Shown: piece after piece, positions 9,709-18,240 of the stretch
How the letters are laid out: every line of letters begins with the position of its first letter
How positions within the stretch are numbered: the stretch's first letter is position 1
Assembly: GCA_030425685.1 (NCBI GenBank)
Contig: JAUIAD010000010.1
Location: forward strand, 1-64,000
DNA: 64,000 bases
Direction of reading: 5' to 3'
Source: Gammaproteobacteria bacterium
Lineage (GTDB): Bacteria > Pseudomonadota > Gammaproteobacteria > Coxiellales > Coxiellaceae
The notes under the pieces: generated by a model
The model's database searches: none
What the model was told of the DNA's origin: nothing
What the model saw: the letters and a program-made list of their open reading frames with translations, nothing else
Program-made: the position numbers and the translations under genes

Positions 9709-10773
9709 ATGACACCCAAACTATTTTCACAGACTGTTCTTAAATGGTTTAAGTTACATGGCCGCCATGATCTGCCATGGCAGAAAAATGCCACCCCTTA
9801 TCGTGTTTGGGTATCAGAAATTATGCTGCAACAAACACAAGTTGCTACTGTTATTGATTACTATCAACGTTTTATGAAACGTTTTCCTTCTTTAAAAGCA
9901 CTAGCAACTGCGCCTGGCGATGATGTTTTGGCGCATTGGTCTGGGCTTGGGTATTATGCGCGCGCACGCAACTTACATAAAACAGCTAAAATTATTTTTG
10001 ATGAACATAATAGCCGATTTCCAAAAACGATTACTGAGCTAGAAAAACTTCCCGGCATCGGCCGCTCAACAGCTGGCGCTATATTATCACTTTCAATGAA
10101 TATCCCTGCTCCCATACTAGACGGTAATGTAAAACGCGTACTCACTCGCTTTGCCGCTATTTCAGGCTGGCCTGGTAACACAGATGTTTTAAAAAAACTA
10201 TGGGCCCTTTCAGAATCACTAACACCGAATAGTGCTTGCAAAGACTACAACCAAGCAATGATGGATTTAGGCGCTACGCTTTGCACACGTACAAAACCCG
10301 ATTGCCACCGCTGTCCATTAAAAAATAATTGCCAAGCGCACTTATCAGGCGAAGAAGAACACTACCCCAGTAAAAAACCCAAGAAGTCGCGCCCACAGAA
10401 AAGCACCACCATGCTAATTTTAAAAAATGAATCCGGTGAGATTCTTTTTGAAAAACGTCCCCCCAGCGGCATCTGGGGTGGCTTATGGAGCTTTCCTGAA
10501 TTAACCGCCACTCAATCAAAAGATGAAACTCTGTCACACTGCAAAAATAAGTTTTTATGCAATGTGGTCGATATCACTTCCTTAAGTAAATTCAGTCACC
10601 AATTTAGTCATTTTGAATTATCTATTCACGCAAAAATGATTACGGTAAAATCTTCACCCAATGTCATCATGGATTCCAGCAACCAGGTTTGGTATAACCA
10701 ATCTGATAAGTTGCCCGGTGGAATTGCTGCACCCGTTGCAAAGTTGTTAAAAAAATTACATGAGATGAGATAA
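9709..10773 (+). CDS. mutY: A/G-specific adenine DNA glycosylase
   Basis: 354 residues, typical for MutY, which removes adenine mispaired with 8-oxoguanine. The N-terminal helix motif [16 protein letters not shown] contains the catalytic Glu. The helix-hairpin-helix [16 protein letters not shown] is near residues 112-127 and is followed by [10 protein letters not shown] with the catalytic Asp. The 4Fe-4S site is [17 protein letters not shown] (C-x6-C-x2-C-x5-C, near residues 190-206). A NUDIX-like C-terminal domain ([21 protein letters not shown]) provides 8-oxoG recognition. The gene is followed four bases later by yggX, the order seen in E. coli, so they are probably cotranscribed. Confidence 0.97.
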   Translation: MTPKLFSQTVLKWFKLHGRHDLPWQKNATPYRVWVSEIMLQQTQVATVIDYYQRFMKRFPSLKALATAPGDDVLAHWSGLGYYARARNLHKTAKIIFDEHNSRFPKTITELEKLPGIGRSTAGAILSLSMNIPAPILDGNVKRVLTRFAAISGWPGNTDVLKKLWALSESLTPNSACKDYNQAMMDLGATLCTRTKPDCHRCPLKNNCQAHLSGEEEHYPSKKPKKSRPQKSTTMLILKNESGEILFEKRPPSGIWGGLWSFPELTATQSKDETLSHCKNKFLCNVVDITSLSKFSHQFSHFELSIHAKMITVKSSPNVIMDSSNQVWYNQSDKLPGGIAAPVAKLLKKLHEMR

Positions 10774-10777
10774 CGTT

Positions 10778-11053
10778 ATGGCACGCATGATTTTTTGTAA
10801 AAAATTAAACAAAGAAGCCGAAGGACTTACAAAAGCACCCTACCCGGGTGAAATTGGCGAGCGAGTTTTTCAGAATATATCGAAAGAAGCTTGGCAGTCA
10901 TGGATTAGTCACCAAACAATGCTAATCAATGAATATCGCCTCAACTTAATGGATCAAAAATCACGCAAATTTCTTGAAGAAGAGATGGAAAAGTTTCTTT
11001 TTGGTGAAGGAAGCAACAAACCTGCTGGCTTTACACCCACAGATGAAAATTGA
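10778..11053 (+). CDS. yggX: YggX family Fe(II) trafficking / oxidative damage protection protein
   Basis: 91 residues, matching the family length of about 90. It starts [17 protein letters not shown], with the conserved Cys7, and contains the family segment [19 protein letters not shown] followed by [18 protein letters not shown]. YggX protects labile iron-sulfur clusters from oxidation and is thought to carry ferrous iron. Coupling to mutY, itself an Fe-S enzyme of oxidative damage repair, fits this role. The ribosome-binding site is weak and lies in the end of mutY, suggesting translational coupling. Confidence 0.95.
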   Translation: MARMIFCKKLNKEAEGLTKAPYPGEIGERVFQNISKEAWQSWISHQTMLINEYRLNLMDQKSRKFLEEEMEKFLFGEGSNKPAGFTPTDEN

Positions 11054-11066
11054 GCGCACTAAACCC

Positions 11067-11095
11067 TTGACTGAACCCGAGTAAAACGGTTTAAT
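11067..11095 (+). promoter_or_regulatory. Promoter of tRNA-Phe
   Basis: A -35 box TTGACT (11067-11072) and a -10 box TTTAAT (11090-11095) are separated by 17 bp, with the tRNA 5' end 15 bp after the -10. The region after the -10 is GC-rich (CCCCTCGTCGGC), as in stringently controlled stable-RNA promoters. Confidence 0.75.
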
Positions 11096-11110
11096 TTACC
11101 CCTCGTCGGC

Positions 11111-11187
<77 letters not shown>

Positions 11188-11342
11188 CTTAACCTTGAAA
11201 GCCAAAATACCTCTCCAGCCATTCCATAGCTAGTTTTGCTGCATTCTTCTGAAAGAACCACTGCCATCCATGGCGCAAAACCACAGATTCTAAAAACCCC
11301 AGGCCTCACTTCCTGTTCGGCCGTTCGCCGGTTCCCGGCTCA

Positions 11343-11375
11343 CCCCAGTTCGATTCTGGGTCTGGCCACCACCTT
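11343..11375 (+). repeat. Duplicate of the tRNA-Phe 3' end (att-like site)
   Basis: The 33 bases from the T-arm through CCA plus CCTT (11158-11190) are repeated exactly at 11343-11375, 185 bp downstream, while the flanks differ. A partial tRNA 3' end in direct orientation is the standard trace of site-specific integration at a tRNA gene. The 152 bp between the copies (11191-11342) contain no convincing gene, so the island has been lost or never carried more than this. Confidence 0.85.
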
Positions 11376-11420
11376 GACAATCAACCTCAAAGCCCATAAA
11401 AGACCAATAAGATACCGTAC

Positions 11421-11684
11421 TTAATAATGGGCATTCCCATCATCATGCTGCGAATCAACATGGTCCATAGGCTCAATACGGCGCTTAGGACAGCAGCGAT
11501 ACTTGTTATAGCAGCTATTATAACAAGGATTGATCTTTTGCTGATCTTGATAGTACTCGCAATTATCCATACAAGTAAGGCACTTGTATGTACATGATTT
11601 GGTCACACCCTGTTTGGCTGCCTGAGCCATAGGTATAACGAAAAGAAAAGCCAACAAACTGAGAATGCTTAGAACCCCTTTCAT
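11421..11684 (-). CDS. Small secreted cysteine-rich protein, unknown function
   Basis: 87 residues with a clear signal peptide (VLSILSLLAFLFVIPMAQA, cleavage near residue 22) and a mature part of about 65 residues. Eight cysteines follow the pattern C-x3-C-x2-C-x3-C-x11-C-x3-C-x5-C-C, enough for four disulfides, and the C-terminus is His/Asp-rich. AAGGAG precedes the ATG by five bases. I do not recognise the family. The pattern could be a disulfide-stabilised periplasmic or secreted peptide or a metal site. It lies directly beside the tRNA-Phe att-like scar, so it could have arrived with the lost element. Confidence 0.75.
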   Translation of the reverse strand: MKGVLSILSLLAFLFVIPMAQAAKQGVTKSCTYKCLTCMDNCEYYQDQQKINPCYNSCYNKYRCCPKRRIEPMDHVDSQHDDGNAHY

Positions 11685-11847
11685 AATGCACTCCTTTAAA
11701 AATCATAAGTAAAAAACTCTATTTTTAACCTTAACTCTATATTAAATTTTAAATCAAGGCATAAAATCAAACAAGCAACTTGAACATTATTATTTCATGT
11801 GATAAAACTTAATCATATTGATTATTTATTTTTCTAAAGAGCTAGAA

Positions 11848-11973
11848 ATGAAGCAGACACAACAAGTAAATTTTACTTTAAAAAAATTAGCTTCTGCTAT
11901 TTCTACCAAAGCTCGCCGCTATTTTATTATTTTTAGCATGCGCGTACTCCGCCGCATGCCCTACCCTTCCTAG
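11848..11973 (+). CDS. Possible 41-residue leader ORF upstream of the porin
   Basis: An ATG-started frame encodes 41 residues (begins MKQTQQVNFTLKKLASAIS) and is Lys/Arg-rich. Its stop codon is the last three bases of the left arm of the hairpin at 11964-12004. The ribosome-binding site is poor (AAAGAGC). It lies 94 bases upstream of the porin start on the same strand. It may be chance; the only argument for it is the coincidence of its stop with the hairpin. Confidence 0.2.
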   Translation: MKQTQQVNFTLKKLASAISTKARRYFIIFSMRVLRRMPYPS

Positions 11974-12004
11974 TATCCCGGAAATAAACGCAGGCTAGGA
12001 AGGG
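11964..12004 (+). promoter_or_regulatory. Hairpin in the porin 5' leader
   Basis: CCCTTCCTAG (11964-11973) and CTAGGAAGGG (11995-12004) form a perfect 10-bp stem with a 21-base loop. A second hairpin GCATGCG/CGCATGC (11936-11942 and 11953-11959) lies just upstream. There is no T-tract after either, so these are more likely leader RNA structures or protein-binding sites than terminators. The rest of 11700-12060 is AT-rich, presumably containing the porin promoter. Confidence 0.4.
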
Positions 12005-12067
12005 CCTAAAACCTAGCGTTTCAACAATTTTACATTGACCAATAACCACAAAAAGATGGAGAGCCTC

Positions 12068-13342
12068 ATGTCGTCTAAAAGAAAATTAATCCTAGCCAGC
12101 ATCCCCTTTATCGCAGGACTTGGTGCACATAACTTAGCGCTAGCTGGTAGCAACCCTTTTAAACGAAAAGAAGTTTGCTCAGAAAGTAAAAATCATAAAA
12201 AAACCTGTTACAACACATCACAAGTTAGGTTCGGACCTTATATCAATAAAGATCGCCTATTTGACGGCTCTGAATTAATTATCAATGTACCTAGCATTCG
12301 TGAAGCTGGACGTTTGTTGCTACAAGAATACCAGCTAGCGAAAGAGTGCGCTGATCTAGGTGTTCCAGAACCAAAATTTCCGCGCTTGATAATCAGCGGA
12401 CTTATTGAAGGCCAAGGTATTTTTACCAACAGTTATGACCACCACAATAAAACAAAGTTTAACCTTGATGATAGCCAACTTGCTTTATACCTACGTGCTA
12501 CTTCATGGTTATCGGGTTATGTAGCCATAGAATACAGCCCCACACATACCTCCAAAGTTTTTATGCAAAGAGGGTTTTTAACCATTGGTAATTTAGAAAA
12601 ATCCCCATTCTATTTTACTGCCGGTAAAATGTATGTTCCATTTGGAGACTACACCAGCAACATGGTAACAGAGCCTATGACACGTGATTTAGGCAGAACC
12701 CTAGCAACTGGCGCTGAAGTTGGATTCTTACAAACAGGCCCCAATGCATGGCATGCTGAAGCTTATCTTTATGAAGGGCTAACAAAATTCCAAAGCAATA
12801 ATAAAAAACAGCTAGAATACGGCGCTGATGCAGGCTACAAATTTAAAGTCAGTGATAAAGTCAGTGGCGAAGTAGGTACGAGTTTTATTTCCAACCTTGC
12901 CGACTCACAAGGCATCCGCGGCACACTAAAAGATAACAATGTCCTGCTAGCCCATAATGTGCCAGCACTAGATGGTTATGCTCACCTAGCTATTGATAAA
13001 TTTAACTTCTTAGCAGAGTTCTTATCAGCGATTAGAAAATTTAATAAAAATAACTTAGCGGCGAATGGTCATGGTGCTAAGCCTTCAGCAATGAACGCAG
13101 AAGCTTCATACAACTTCAAAACTTGTTGTAAACCTAGCTCGGTCGCTATCGGTTATAGTCAAACACGACAATCGCAAGCGCTTGGCTTTCCCAAGGCATC
13201 CTATCGAGCGGTATACAATATAAATATTTGGCGTGACACCAATTTAGCGCTTGAATATCGCTACGATAAAAATTACAAAAATGGCATCGTAATGGGCGAC
13301 CATGCTAATGTTGTTTCAGCACAGTTTGACTTTTTCTTCTAA
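12068..13342 (+). CDS. LbtU-like outer-membrane porin (siderophore porin family)
   Basis: 424 residues from the ATG at 12068, chosen because GGAG lies six bases upstream and a signal peptide follows directly (LILASIPFIAGLGAHNLALA). An in-frame ATG at 12035 would only add 11 hydrophilic residues. The segment GFLTIGNLEKSPFYFTAGKM, then YVPFGDYTSNMVTEPMTRDL, matches what I recall of Legionella LbtU, which takes up the siderophore legiobactin. The rest is alternating beta-strand sequence ending in FDFFF, a typical barrel C-terminus with terminal Phe. The substrate here is not shown by sequence; iron-siderophore uptake is inferred from the family. A terminator hairpin follows at 13351. Confidence 0.8.
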   Translation: MSSKRKLILASIPFIAGLGAHNLALAGSNPFKRKEVCSESKNHKKTCYNTSQVRFGPYINKDRLFDGSELIINVPSIREAGRLLLQEYQLAKECADLGVPEPKFPRLIISGLIEGQGIFTNSYDHHNKTKFNLDDSQLALYLRATSWLSGYVAIEYSPTHTSKVFMQRGFLTIGNLEKSPFYFTAGKMYVPFGDYTSNMVTEPMTRDLGRTLATGAEVGFLQTGPNAWHAEAYLYEGLTKFQSNNKKQLEYGADAGYKFKVSDKVSGEVGTSFISNLADSQGIRGTLKDNNVLLAHNVPALDGYAHLAIDKFNFLAEFLSAIRKFNKNNLAANGHGAKPSAMNAEASYNFKTCCKPSSVAIGYSQTRQSQALGFPKASYRAVYNINIWRDTNLALEYRYDKNYKNGIVMGDHANVVSAQFDFFF

Positions 13343-13350
13343 ACGAAAAT

Positions 13351-13374
13351 GGGCGCAGCCAATAGGTTGCGCCC
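13351..13374. terminator. Bidirectional terminator between porin and HAD gene
   Basis: GGGCGCAGCC and GGTTGCGCCC form a 10-bp stem (one G-U pair) with loop AATA. It is followed by TTAT on the plus strand and by ATTTT on the minus strand, and sits between two convergent genes. Confidence 0.75.
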
Positions 13375-13381
13375 TTATAAA

Positions 13382-14044
13382 TTACGTTTTTTTAGGACAC
13401 ATTAAATCAACGATATCACTATGATGGTGACAAATTTTATCAGCACCTGCGTCTAAGAGTTCTTTTTCAGAACCAAAGCCATAAGTAACACCCACTGAAA
13501 AAACCTGATTCTGCTTTGCGCCATTAATATCATGATGACGATCACCAATCATTACCGTTTGTGCAAAGTCCAGTTTATGGTGATCAAGGATATAAGCAAT
13601 TAAGTCATGCTTATAATCACGCGTACCATCAAGCTCTGAGCCATGTATCGCTGTAAAATAAGGATGCAGCTCAAAATGCTCAAGTATTTTACCCGCGTAA
13701 ACCCAAGGTTTTGACGTAGCCAAATAAAGATCAAAGCCGGCATTGGATAAGACATCAAGCGTATTATGAATACCCTCATACATTTTATTTTCATGCATGC
13801 AAGTACCTTCATAACGTTCACGATAAAATTCGATCGCGCGCTGAATGTCGTTATTATTTTTTGAATTCAATAGCTTCTCAAACGCATCGGTTAACGGCGG
13901 TCCAATACACCATTCCAAATCGTCCATTGAGGGAGGCTCAACAGACATCTTACGCAAAGCATGTTGAATCGACTTGGTAATCCCTTCCTTAGGGTCGGTA
14001 AGCGTTCCATCTAAATCTAGGAACAAGTTCTTGATATTTTGCAT
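13382..14044 (-). CDS. HAD-superfamily hydrolase (phosphoglycolate phosphatase-like)
   Basis: 220 residues with all HAD motifs: LFLDLDGTLTDP (nucleophile Asp, motif I, residues 7-18), ATSKPW (motif II, near 110), a Lys in the YKHDLI segment, and MIGDRHHDINGA (motif IV, near 167). The helical cap between motifs I and II fits subfamily IA, which includes Gph, PpaX and YjjG. Substrate is not determinable from sequence; phosphoglycolate phosphatase or a nucleotidase-type housekeeping enzyme are both possible. GAGG lies upstream of the ATG. It is divergent from the ZIP transporter gene. Confidence 0.85.
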   Translation of the reverse strand: MQNIKNLFLDLDGTLTDPKEGITKSIQHALRKMSVEPPSMDDLEWCIGPPLTDAFEKLLNSKNNNDIQRAIEFYRERYEGTCMHENKMYEGIHNTLDVLSNAGFDLYLATSKPWVYAGKILEHFELHPYFTAIHGSELDGTRDYKHDLIAYILDHHKLDFAQTVMIGDRHHDINGAKQNQVFSVGVTYGFGSEKELLDAGADKICHHHSDIVDLMCPKKT

Positions 14045-14111
14045 TTTAACCTCTATTGTTGCTCATACCTCTCATGGTATCATAAGTCCCCCAACTATCG
14101 AAGGACCAACA

Positions 14112-14876
14112 ATGAGCAATAATGAGCTGAAGGCATTGACCGCCATCATCATTTTTTTTATCGGCATCTCTGGCGGCCTATTCCCTCTTTTATCAGATCG
14201 CTTCAGCAAAGCATGGAAAGCGCTTCATTATGCAGAATATTGCTCGCGCGGTATTTTTTTGGGTGTTGGTTTAATTCATTTATTACCTGATGCTTTAAAA
14301 GCATTTGCACGTGCAGAAGCTCCCGTAACCTACCCTGTTGTCTTTGCCATCTGCGCCTTTACTATTTTTGCCATCCAGTTTATTGAACAAATAGCCTATA
14401 ACAAACTGAAAACGAGAGAACAGCCTGGCGACTGGATGTCTTACTTACTCATGACATTGCTGTCGGTTCATTCCATCATTACCGGCGCAGCACTAGGCAT
14501 TGATACGCACCGCTCACATATTTATATTATTTTTATTGCCATTATAGCTCACAAAGGCGCTGCTGCTTTTGCCTTAGCAACCAATATGAAACTTAACAAG
14601 ATTAACAAGCAAGCGGCTATTATTACACTAACACTCTTTTCACTAATGACACCCATTGGCATATTATTTGGATCTGTTATCAATGATTTTCTAACGGGTC
14701 AAGCGGTGACATTAACTAAAGGCGTTTTTGGTGCGTTTGCAGCAGGGACTTTTCTCTATATTGCCACTTACAAGGTTGTCGATATCCATGGCTCTCACAA
14801 ACCTCCTTCACTAAAAAGCATTGGCTTTTTTGGCTTAGGCGTTCTTCTGATGACCTTGATTGCCTTTGTTGCTTAA
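14112..14876 (+). CDS. ZIP family metal transporter
   Basis: 254 residues with about eight membrane helices. The start at 14112 was chosen because AAGGACC precedes it and the first helix follows at once; the longer frame from 13974 would run into the divergent HAD gene. The ZIP signature is present: LLSVHSIITGAALGI in helix IV and AIIAHKGAAAFALA in helix V, with conserved His residues that bind the metal, and an upstream H in GLIHLLPDA. The family imports zinc, iron or manganese; the metal is not evident. The 3' end overlaps the convergent PAP2 gene by 42 bp. Confidence 0.88.
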   Translation: MSNNELKALTAIIIFFIGISGGLFPLLSDRFSKAWKALHYAEYCSRGIFLGVGLIHLLPDALKAFARAEAPVTYPVVFAICAFTIFAIQFIEQIAYNKLKTREQPGDWMSYLLMTLLSVHSIITGAALGIDTHRSHIYIIFIAIIAHKGAAAFALATNMKLNKINKQAAIITLTLFSLMTPIGILFGSVINDFLTGQAVTLTKGVFGAFAAGTFLYIATYKVVDIHGSHKPPSLKSIGFFGLGVLLMTLIAFVA

Positions 14877-15776
14877 TGCAGAAACGATATAAATACTGAT
14901 AATCGCAACAAGAATACCGCCAAACACATCAATAAGATAATGCCAGCCGAGTAATACTGTCGCGGCAATAGCAATAAGATTAATAATAGCCAACGGATAA
15001 AAAAGCCACCTTCTATCCCTAGTAACATAAGTCAATATAATAGCCCACACAACATGCATAGAAGGAAACGCAATCATTCCCCCTCGACTTGTTGTAGGAT
15101 GAATATAGTGATGCAACTCAAAAAATTTAATAAAGGTATCATGCTGCTCTGCGGAAAAGTACGGACTACTAAAAATGGATACAGGCGCCGCTGTGGGAAA
15201 ACAATAATAAATCAACGCCCCCAAAATAAAACTTAGTGCATATAACAATAGAAACTGATTAAGCTGATTTTGACTTTTAAACAGACTTAATAGCGGTGGA
15301 ACAATAAAAAGCTGAATCACAATACCGGTGTAACAAACTGCAAGCACCATTTTAATAGCAAGATGAACTGCCACCCAAGCAAGTATTTTAACCGTATTAA
15401 CACCCAGCAGTTGATCCCAATGTGCTAGCACCTTGTCTATCACGGGGAATGACGTACTCTGAATACCCGTGGTTAACACAGCCATACACAGAGATATAAA
15501 GTAATAAAGGCAATAATAACGAGAAAATGCCGCCATTCTGGGGCTAATGCCATTTTTAAGCGCATATGAGCTCAGGAGGAAAACAGGAATAACTGCTGGC
15601 AGAAAAAGCCACCAAATAGCCGGAACATAGTTAATGCCGGGAAAATGTTCAAAAAATAGATTTATAAGAATAAACACCAATCCAAGTGCAAACATTAACA
15701 CTGATATCTTAAGAATCAGCGCATCATCAGTACTAACGTATTCTTTAATAGAACTTTTAAGCGTAATAAATTTCAA
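14835..15776 (-). CDS. PAP2-superfamily membrane phosphatase
   Basis: 313 residues, about six or more membrane helices. The phosphatase motifs are FPSMHVVWA (C2, near residue 230) and LLGWHYLIDVFGG (C3, near residue 280). In the superfamily the two His residues perform phosphoryl transfer and the Asp supports the second one. The arrangement resembles the PAP2_3 group that includes inositolphosphotransferases, so a role in phospholipid or glycan-lipid head-group chemistry is possible. The apparent start is TTG with AGGA six bases upstream. The C-terminal tail KGNQGHQKNA is encoded within the overlap with the ZIP gene. Confidence 0.83.
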   Translation of the reverse strand: MKFITLKSSIKEYVSTDDALILKISVLMFALGLVFILINLFFEHFPGINYVPAIWWLFLPAVIPVFLLSSYALKNGISPRMAAFSRYYCLYYFISLCMAVLTTGIQSTSFPVIDKVLAHWDQLLGVNTVKILAWVAVHLAIKMVLAVCYTGIVIQLFIVPPLLSLFKSQNQLNQFLLLYALSFILGALIYYCFPTAAPVSIFSSPYFSAEQHDTFIKFFELHHYIHPTTSRGGMIAFPSMHVVWAIILTYVTRDRRWLFYPLAIINLIAIAATVLLGWHYLIDVFGGILVAIISIYIVSALSNKGNQGHQKNA

Positions 15777-15887
15777 AGATAATCCTACACAAACCAGGTC
15801 GTGATCAATATGTAGGCATATTATAAAGACAAAACATTAAGGAAATATTAAATATATCAATGGAGTTAGCACTTATAATCGTCACCT

Positions 15888-15940
15888 CGAGGCTTAACAA
15901 CAATCCCAGCATGCTAACTGGGTCCTGCGGTCAAGCCTCG
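15888..15940. repeat. Nested inverted repeat (branched hairpin) in spacer
   Basis: Outer arms CGAGGCTT (15888-15895) and AAGCCTCG (15933-15940) enclose inner arms CCCAG (15905-15909) and CTGGG (15918-15922), with GCATGC in the loop. It lies 26 bp past the stop of the orphan membrane gene. Neither strand has a T-tract, so a simple terminator is not certain. The remainder of 15777-15965 is AT-rich with no gene. Confidence 0.5.
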
Positions 15941-15965
15941 TGAGTCAGAACTTAATAACTATCAA

Positions 15966-17810
15966 CTAAACTGACATATCGACCGTTGAAAGAACATCAG
16001 CCTCTCTTGAATGTGAGCTACCTGACGAACCATAGCTAGTAGGTGAATTGTCTCCAAATAGACCCTGCTTATTAGCAGCAGCTGAAGGAGAAGGAGGAGG
16101 AGAAAAACCATCCTTACCATCATCAGAAGCATCGACATCCTTCTTTGCAGATGGCTTAACCCCCATAATCTCATCTAAAACAACTTTATCCTTACCAGTC
16201 GAACCTAGTAATAAATTACCACGTTCAAGATTAGCACGGATAAATTCACATAACTCGCTAGGACTATAATGCTTTATTCTATTTTTCTTAGACTGCACAA
16301 ACGCATCCACAGCTAAAAGAAAACGAGTATCCTCACTAGCATGCGTGGTTGCATACTCCGTTAATGCATTTAACACCGTGTCGTACAAATTGATTAGCGC
16401 AAATACAGCAACACCAATATAGGAGTTCGGTACTAAGTAGGGCTTTAAATTACGCCAAAAACTAGGCGTATTAAAATTTGCTTTTGTTAATTTCCAAGAA
16501 ACTCCAGGCGAAAAACCGGCAATAAAAGCACTTAACAACATAAAAAGGGTAAAACGTATAGGATACTCTTTAATTGCAGGTTGCAAACTAAATCGACCCT
16601 GCACAATCTCCACAAGAGCGATATAGGGCTTTTGAAAAGCCATGCCACCAAAAAAGCCAACTAACACACTGATCAAAACAATAGGCGGAATTGAGAACAT
16701 AATTTCAAAAGCATGTTCATCGGGTGTGTATTGCGCTAAATAAGCCATTCCTTCATAATTTGACCAATCAAAACCACAAATACCATCGACAACAGTCAGT
16801 TGACCTATAAGTTTAACAATGCTTCTTAGATAAGGATCAACTTTATCAAAGCAAGAATCAGCTTCTTCCAGAGCAACCTCATTATCATCAGATTTACCAG
16901 GCGTTGTTGTATTATCTAATAGTTTAGCCTCAATCTCTTCCTGCTGATAAGACACTACTTTATCGCGCCCCTTTTTTGAACCTGAAATTGAATCTCTTAA
17001 TAACTTACTTAGATCAATAGGCTCATTTGAAGTTAAGATACTGCTGGCAATATTCTTATTATTTTTAAGATAGACCCCAACAATATCAAAAGTACTTTGC
17101 ACCTTCCCATGTAGCTCCATTAATTTACCATTTAATACCACTGATTCAGAAAAATCTTTAGCACGCTGCTTAGAGCAGCAACGCAACGCTAACTTCCAAA
17201 ACTTATTGTAAGCTGATAACACCAACCAGTGCGTAACGATCACCCGCACCGGCAAGGTATGCGTTAAGGTATTTGAAAATAAGGACCCGCCAAATTCAAA
17301 ACCAAGCTCAACATCTGTCTCACCTTCAAACGGGTAAAACAAAGTAACAAAAGCCAATGTTAACGAGGCAATAAGCGAGTAAGCTATAGCAACCCATGGA
17401 TTAGGGTTATACGAATAGAATTTTTTACCATGCGCCTTTTTATAATAAGACTGCATAAAATAGTCTTGCAGAAACATGCGACAAGCATTGTAATGAACAA
17501 TCAATGTCGCCCCTACTGTGCCAATATACATCGCCACCATTGGAAAGCCAGACAAGCCTAGCTCGCGCGTCGGTTCTATATACATAACCCCAGCAAGAAT
17601 ACCATTTAAACACTGAGTAAAAAAACAAAAATGCTTAACGCGATCTGACATGATAGGTTCTGTAGGCAATGACAATAAAGAAAATATATCTTTCTTTTCC
17701 TCCCTCTCGGAGTAACTACTACCAACGCTACCTGAGAGAGAAGAATGATTGGTGGTAGAATCACCATTTCTTGCTAAACATCTTAAAAATACACTGGAAA
17801 AAGAAGGCAT
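15966..17810 (-). CDS. Orphan multi-pass membrane protein, unknown function
   Basis: 614 residues from the ATG at 17808-17810 (an in-frame GTG 11 codons upstream is possible; both have poor ribosome-binding sites). I recognise no family. About seven hydrophobic segments are visible, for example GFPMVAMYIGTVGATLIVHY, WVAIAYSLIASLTLAFVTLF and FSIPPIVLISVLVGFFGGMA, arranged in two groups around a hydrophilic middle (roughly residues 210-370). The N-terminus is Ser-rich and the C-terminal 60 residues are Ser/Pro/Asp-rich and look disordered (SPPPSPSAAANKQG). Such a layout, in a putative host-associated bacterium, would fit a translocated membrane effector, but no localisation signal proves it. 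Confidence 0.75.
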   Translation of the reverse strand: MPSFSSVFLRCLARNGDSTTNHSSLSGSVGSSYSEREEKKDIFSLLSLPTEPIMSDRVKHFCFFTQCLNGILAGVMYIEPTRELGLSGFPMVAMYIGTVGATLIVHYNACRMFLQDYFMQSYYKKAHGKKFYSYNPNPWVAIAYSLIASLTLAFVTLFYPFEGETDVELGFEFGGSLFSNTLTHTLPVRVIVTHWLVLSAYNKFWKLALRCCSKQRAKDFSESVVLNGKLMELHGKVQSTFDIVGVYLKNNKNIASSILTSNEPIDLSKLLRDSISGSKKGRDKVVSYQQEEIEAKLLDNTTTPGKSDDNEVALEEADSCFDKVDPYLRSIVKLIGQLTVVDGICGFDWSNYEGMAYLAQYTPDEHAFEIMFSIPPIVLISVLVGFFGGMAFQKPYIALVEIVQGRFSLQPAIKEYPIRFTLFMLLSAFIAGFSPGVSWKLTKANFNTPSFWRNLKPYLVPNSYIGVAVFALINLYDTVLNALTEYATTHASEDTRFLLAVDAFVQSKKNRIKHYSPSELCEFIRANLERGNLLLGSTGKDKVVLDEIMGVKPSAKKDVDASDDGKDGFSPPPSPSAAANKQGLFGDNSPTSYGSSGSSHSREADVLSTVDMSV

Positions 17811-18060
17811 TATTTCATCCGTAATGTTGTAGGTTATATGCACGTTGCCATAACATCAGTTAAAACAACCTTCAGAATTATAATTAAAACAAACAATGAC
17901 GAAAACGTTTTTTAAAAGAAATTAATTAAAAGAAGATTAATTTAGTAGATTTTAGGTAAAAAGTACCTACATAGAAGAGTAATATTAATACTTGCAAAGA
18001 AAACCATTTTAAAAGCAGCTATCAAATTAAAAACATCTATCAGACAAGATGCATATAAAC

Positions 18061-18234
18061 AGGAGTTTCGCACTTTCAGTGCAAACCTCCTTCCTGGTTA
18101 TATTTCGCCTATGCGAGACAAGCTCGCATGGACGGCCTGTGCCCGTTAGGGTGCGATTCAAGGGGAGAATCCCGATTCTCCCCTTGAAAATCTCCATCGG
18201 GATTTGTTTTGTTTCGCACAAGTGCGAAACTCCT
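18061..18234. mobile_element. MITE-like element with 15-bp terminal inverted repeats
   Basis: AGGAGTTTCGCACTT (18061-18075) is the exact inverse of 18220-18234. Each end is itself a hairpin (GTTTCGCAC-AA-GTGCGAAAC on the right). Inside are the inverted repeats ATGCGAG/CTCGCAT (18111-18129) and an 11-bp perfect stem AAGGGGAGAAT/ATTCTCCCCTT (18160-18185). ATAAAC occurs immediately to the left (18055-18060) and one base off the right end (18236-18241), a possible target duplication. It carries no credible gene and is inserted six bases past the pyrD stop codon. The rest of 17811-18240 is AT-rich with no gene seen. Confidence 0.6.
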
Positions 18235-18240
18235 AATAAA

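Noticed and set aside
11805-11830. Fur box upstream of the LbtU-like porin
   Set aside because: AATCATATTGATT is a short inverted repeat in very AT-rich DNA and does not fit the 19-bp Fur consensus well, although iron control would be expected for the family.
13974-14111. Upstream extension of the ZIP transporter gene
   Set aside because: It overlaps the divergent HAD gene and its promoter, and the ATG at 14112 has a ribosome-binding site and the right family start.
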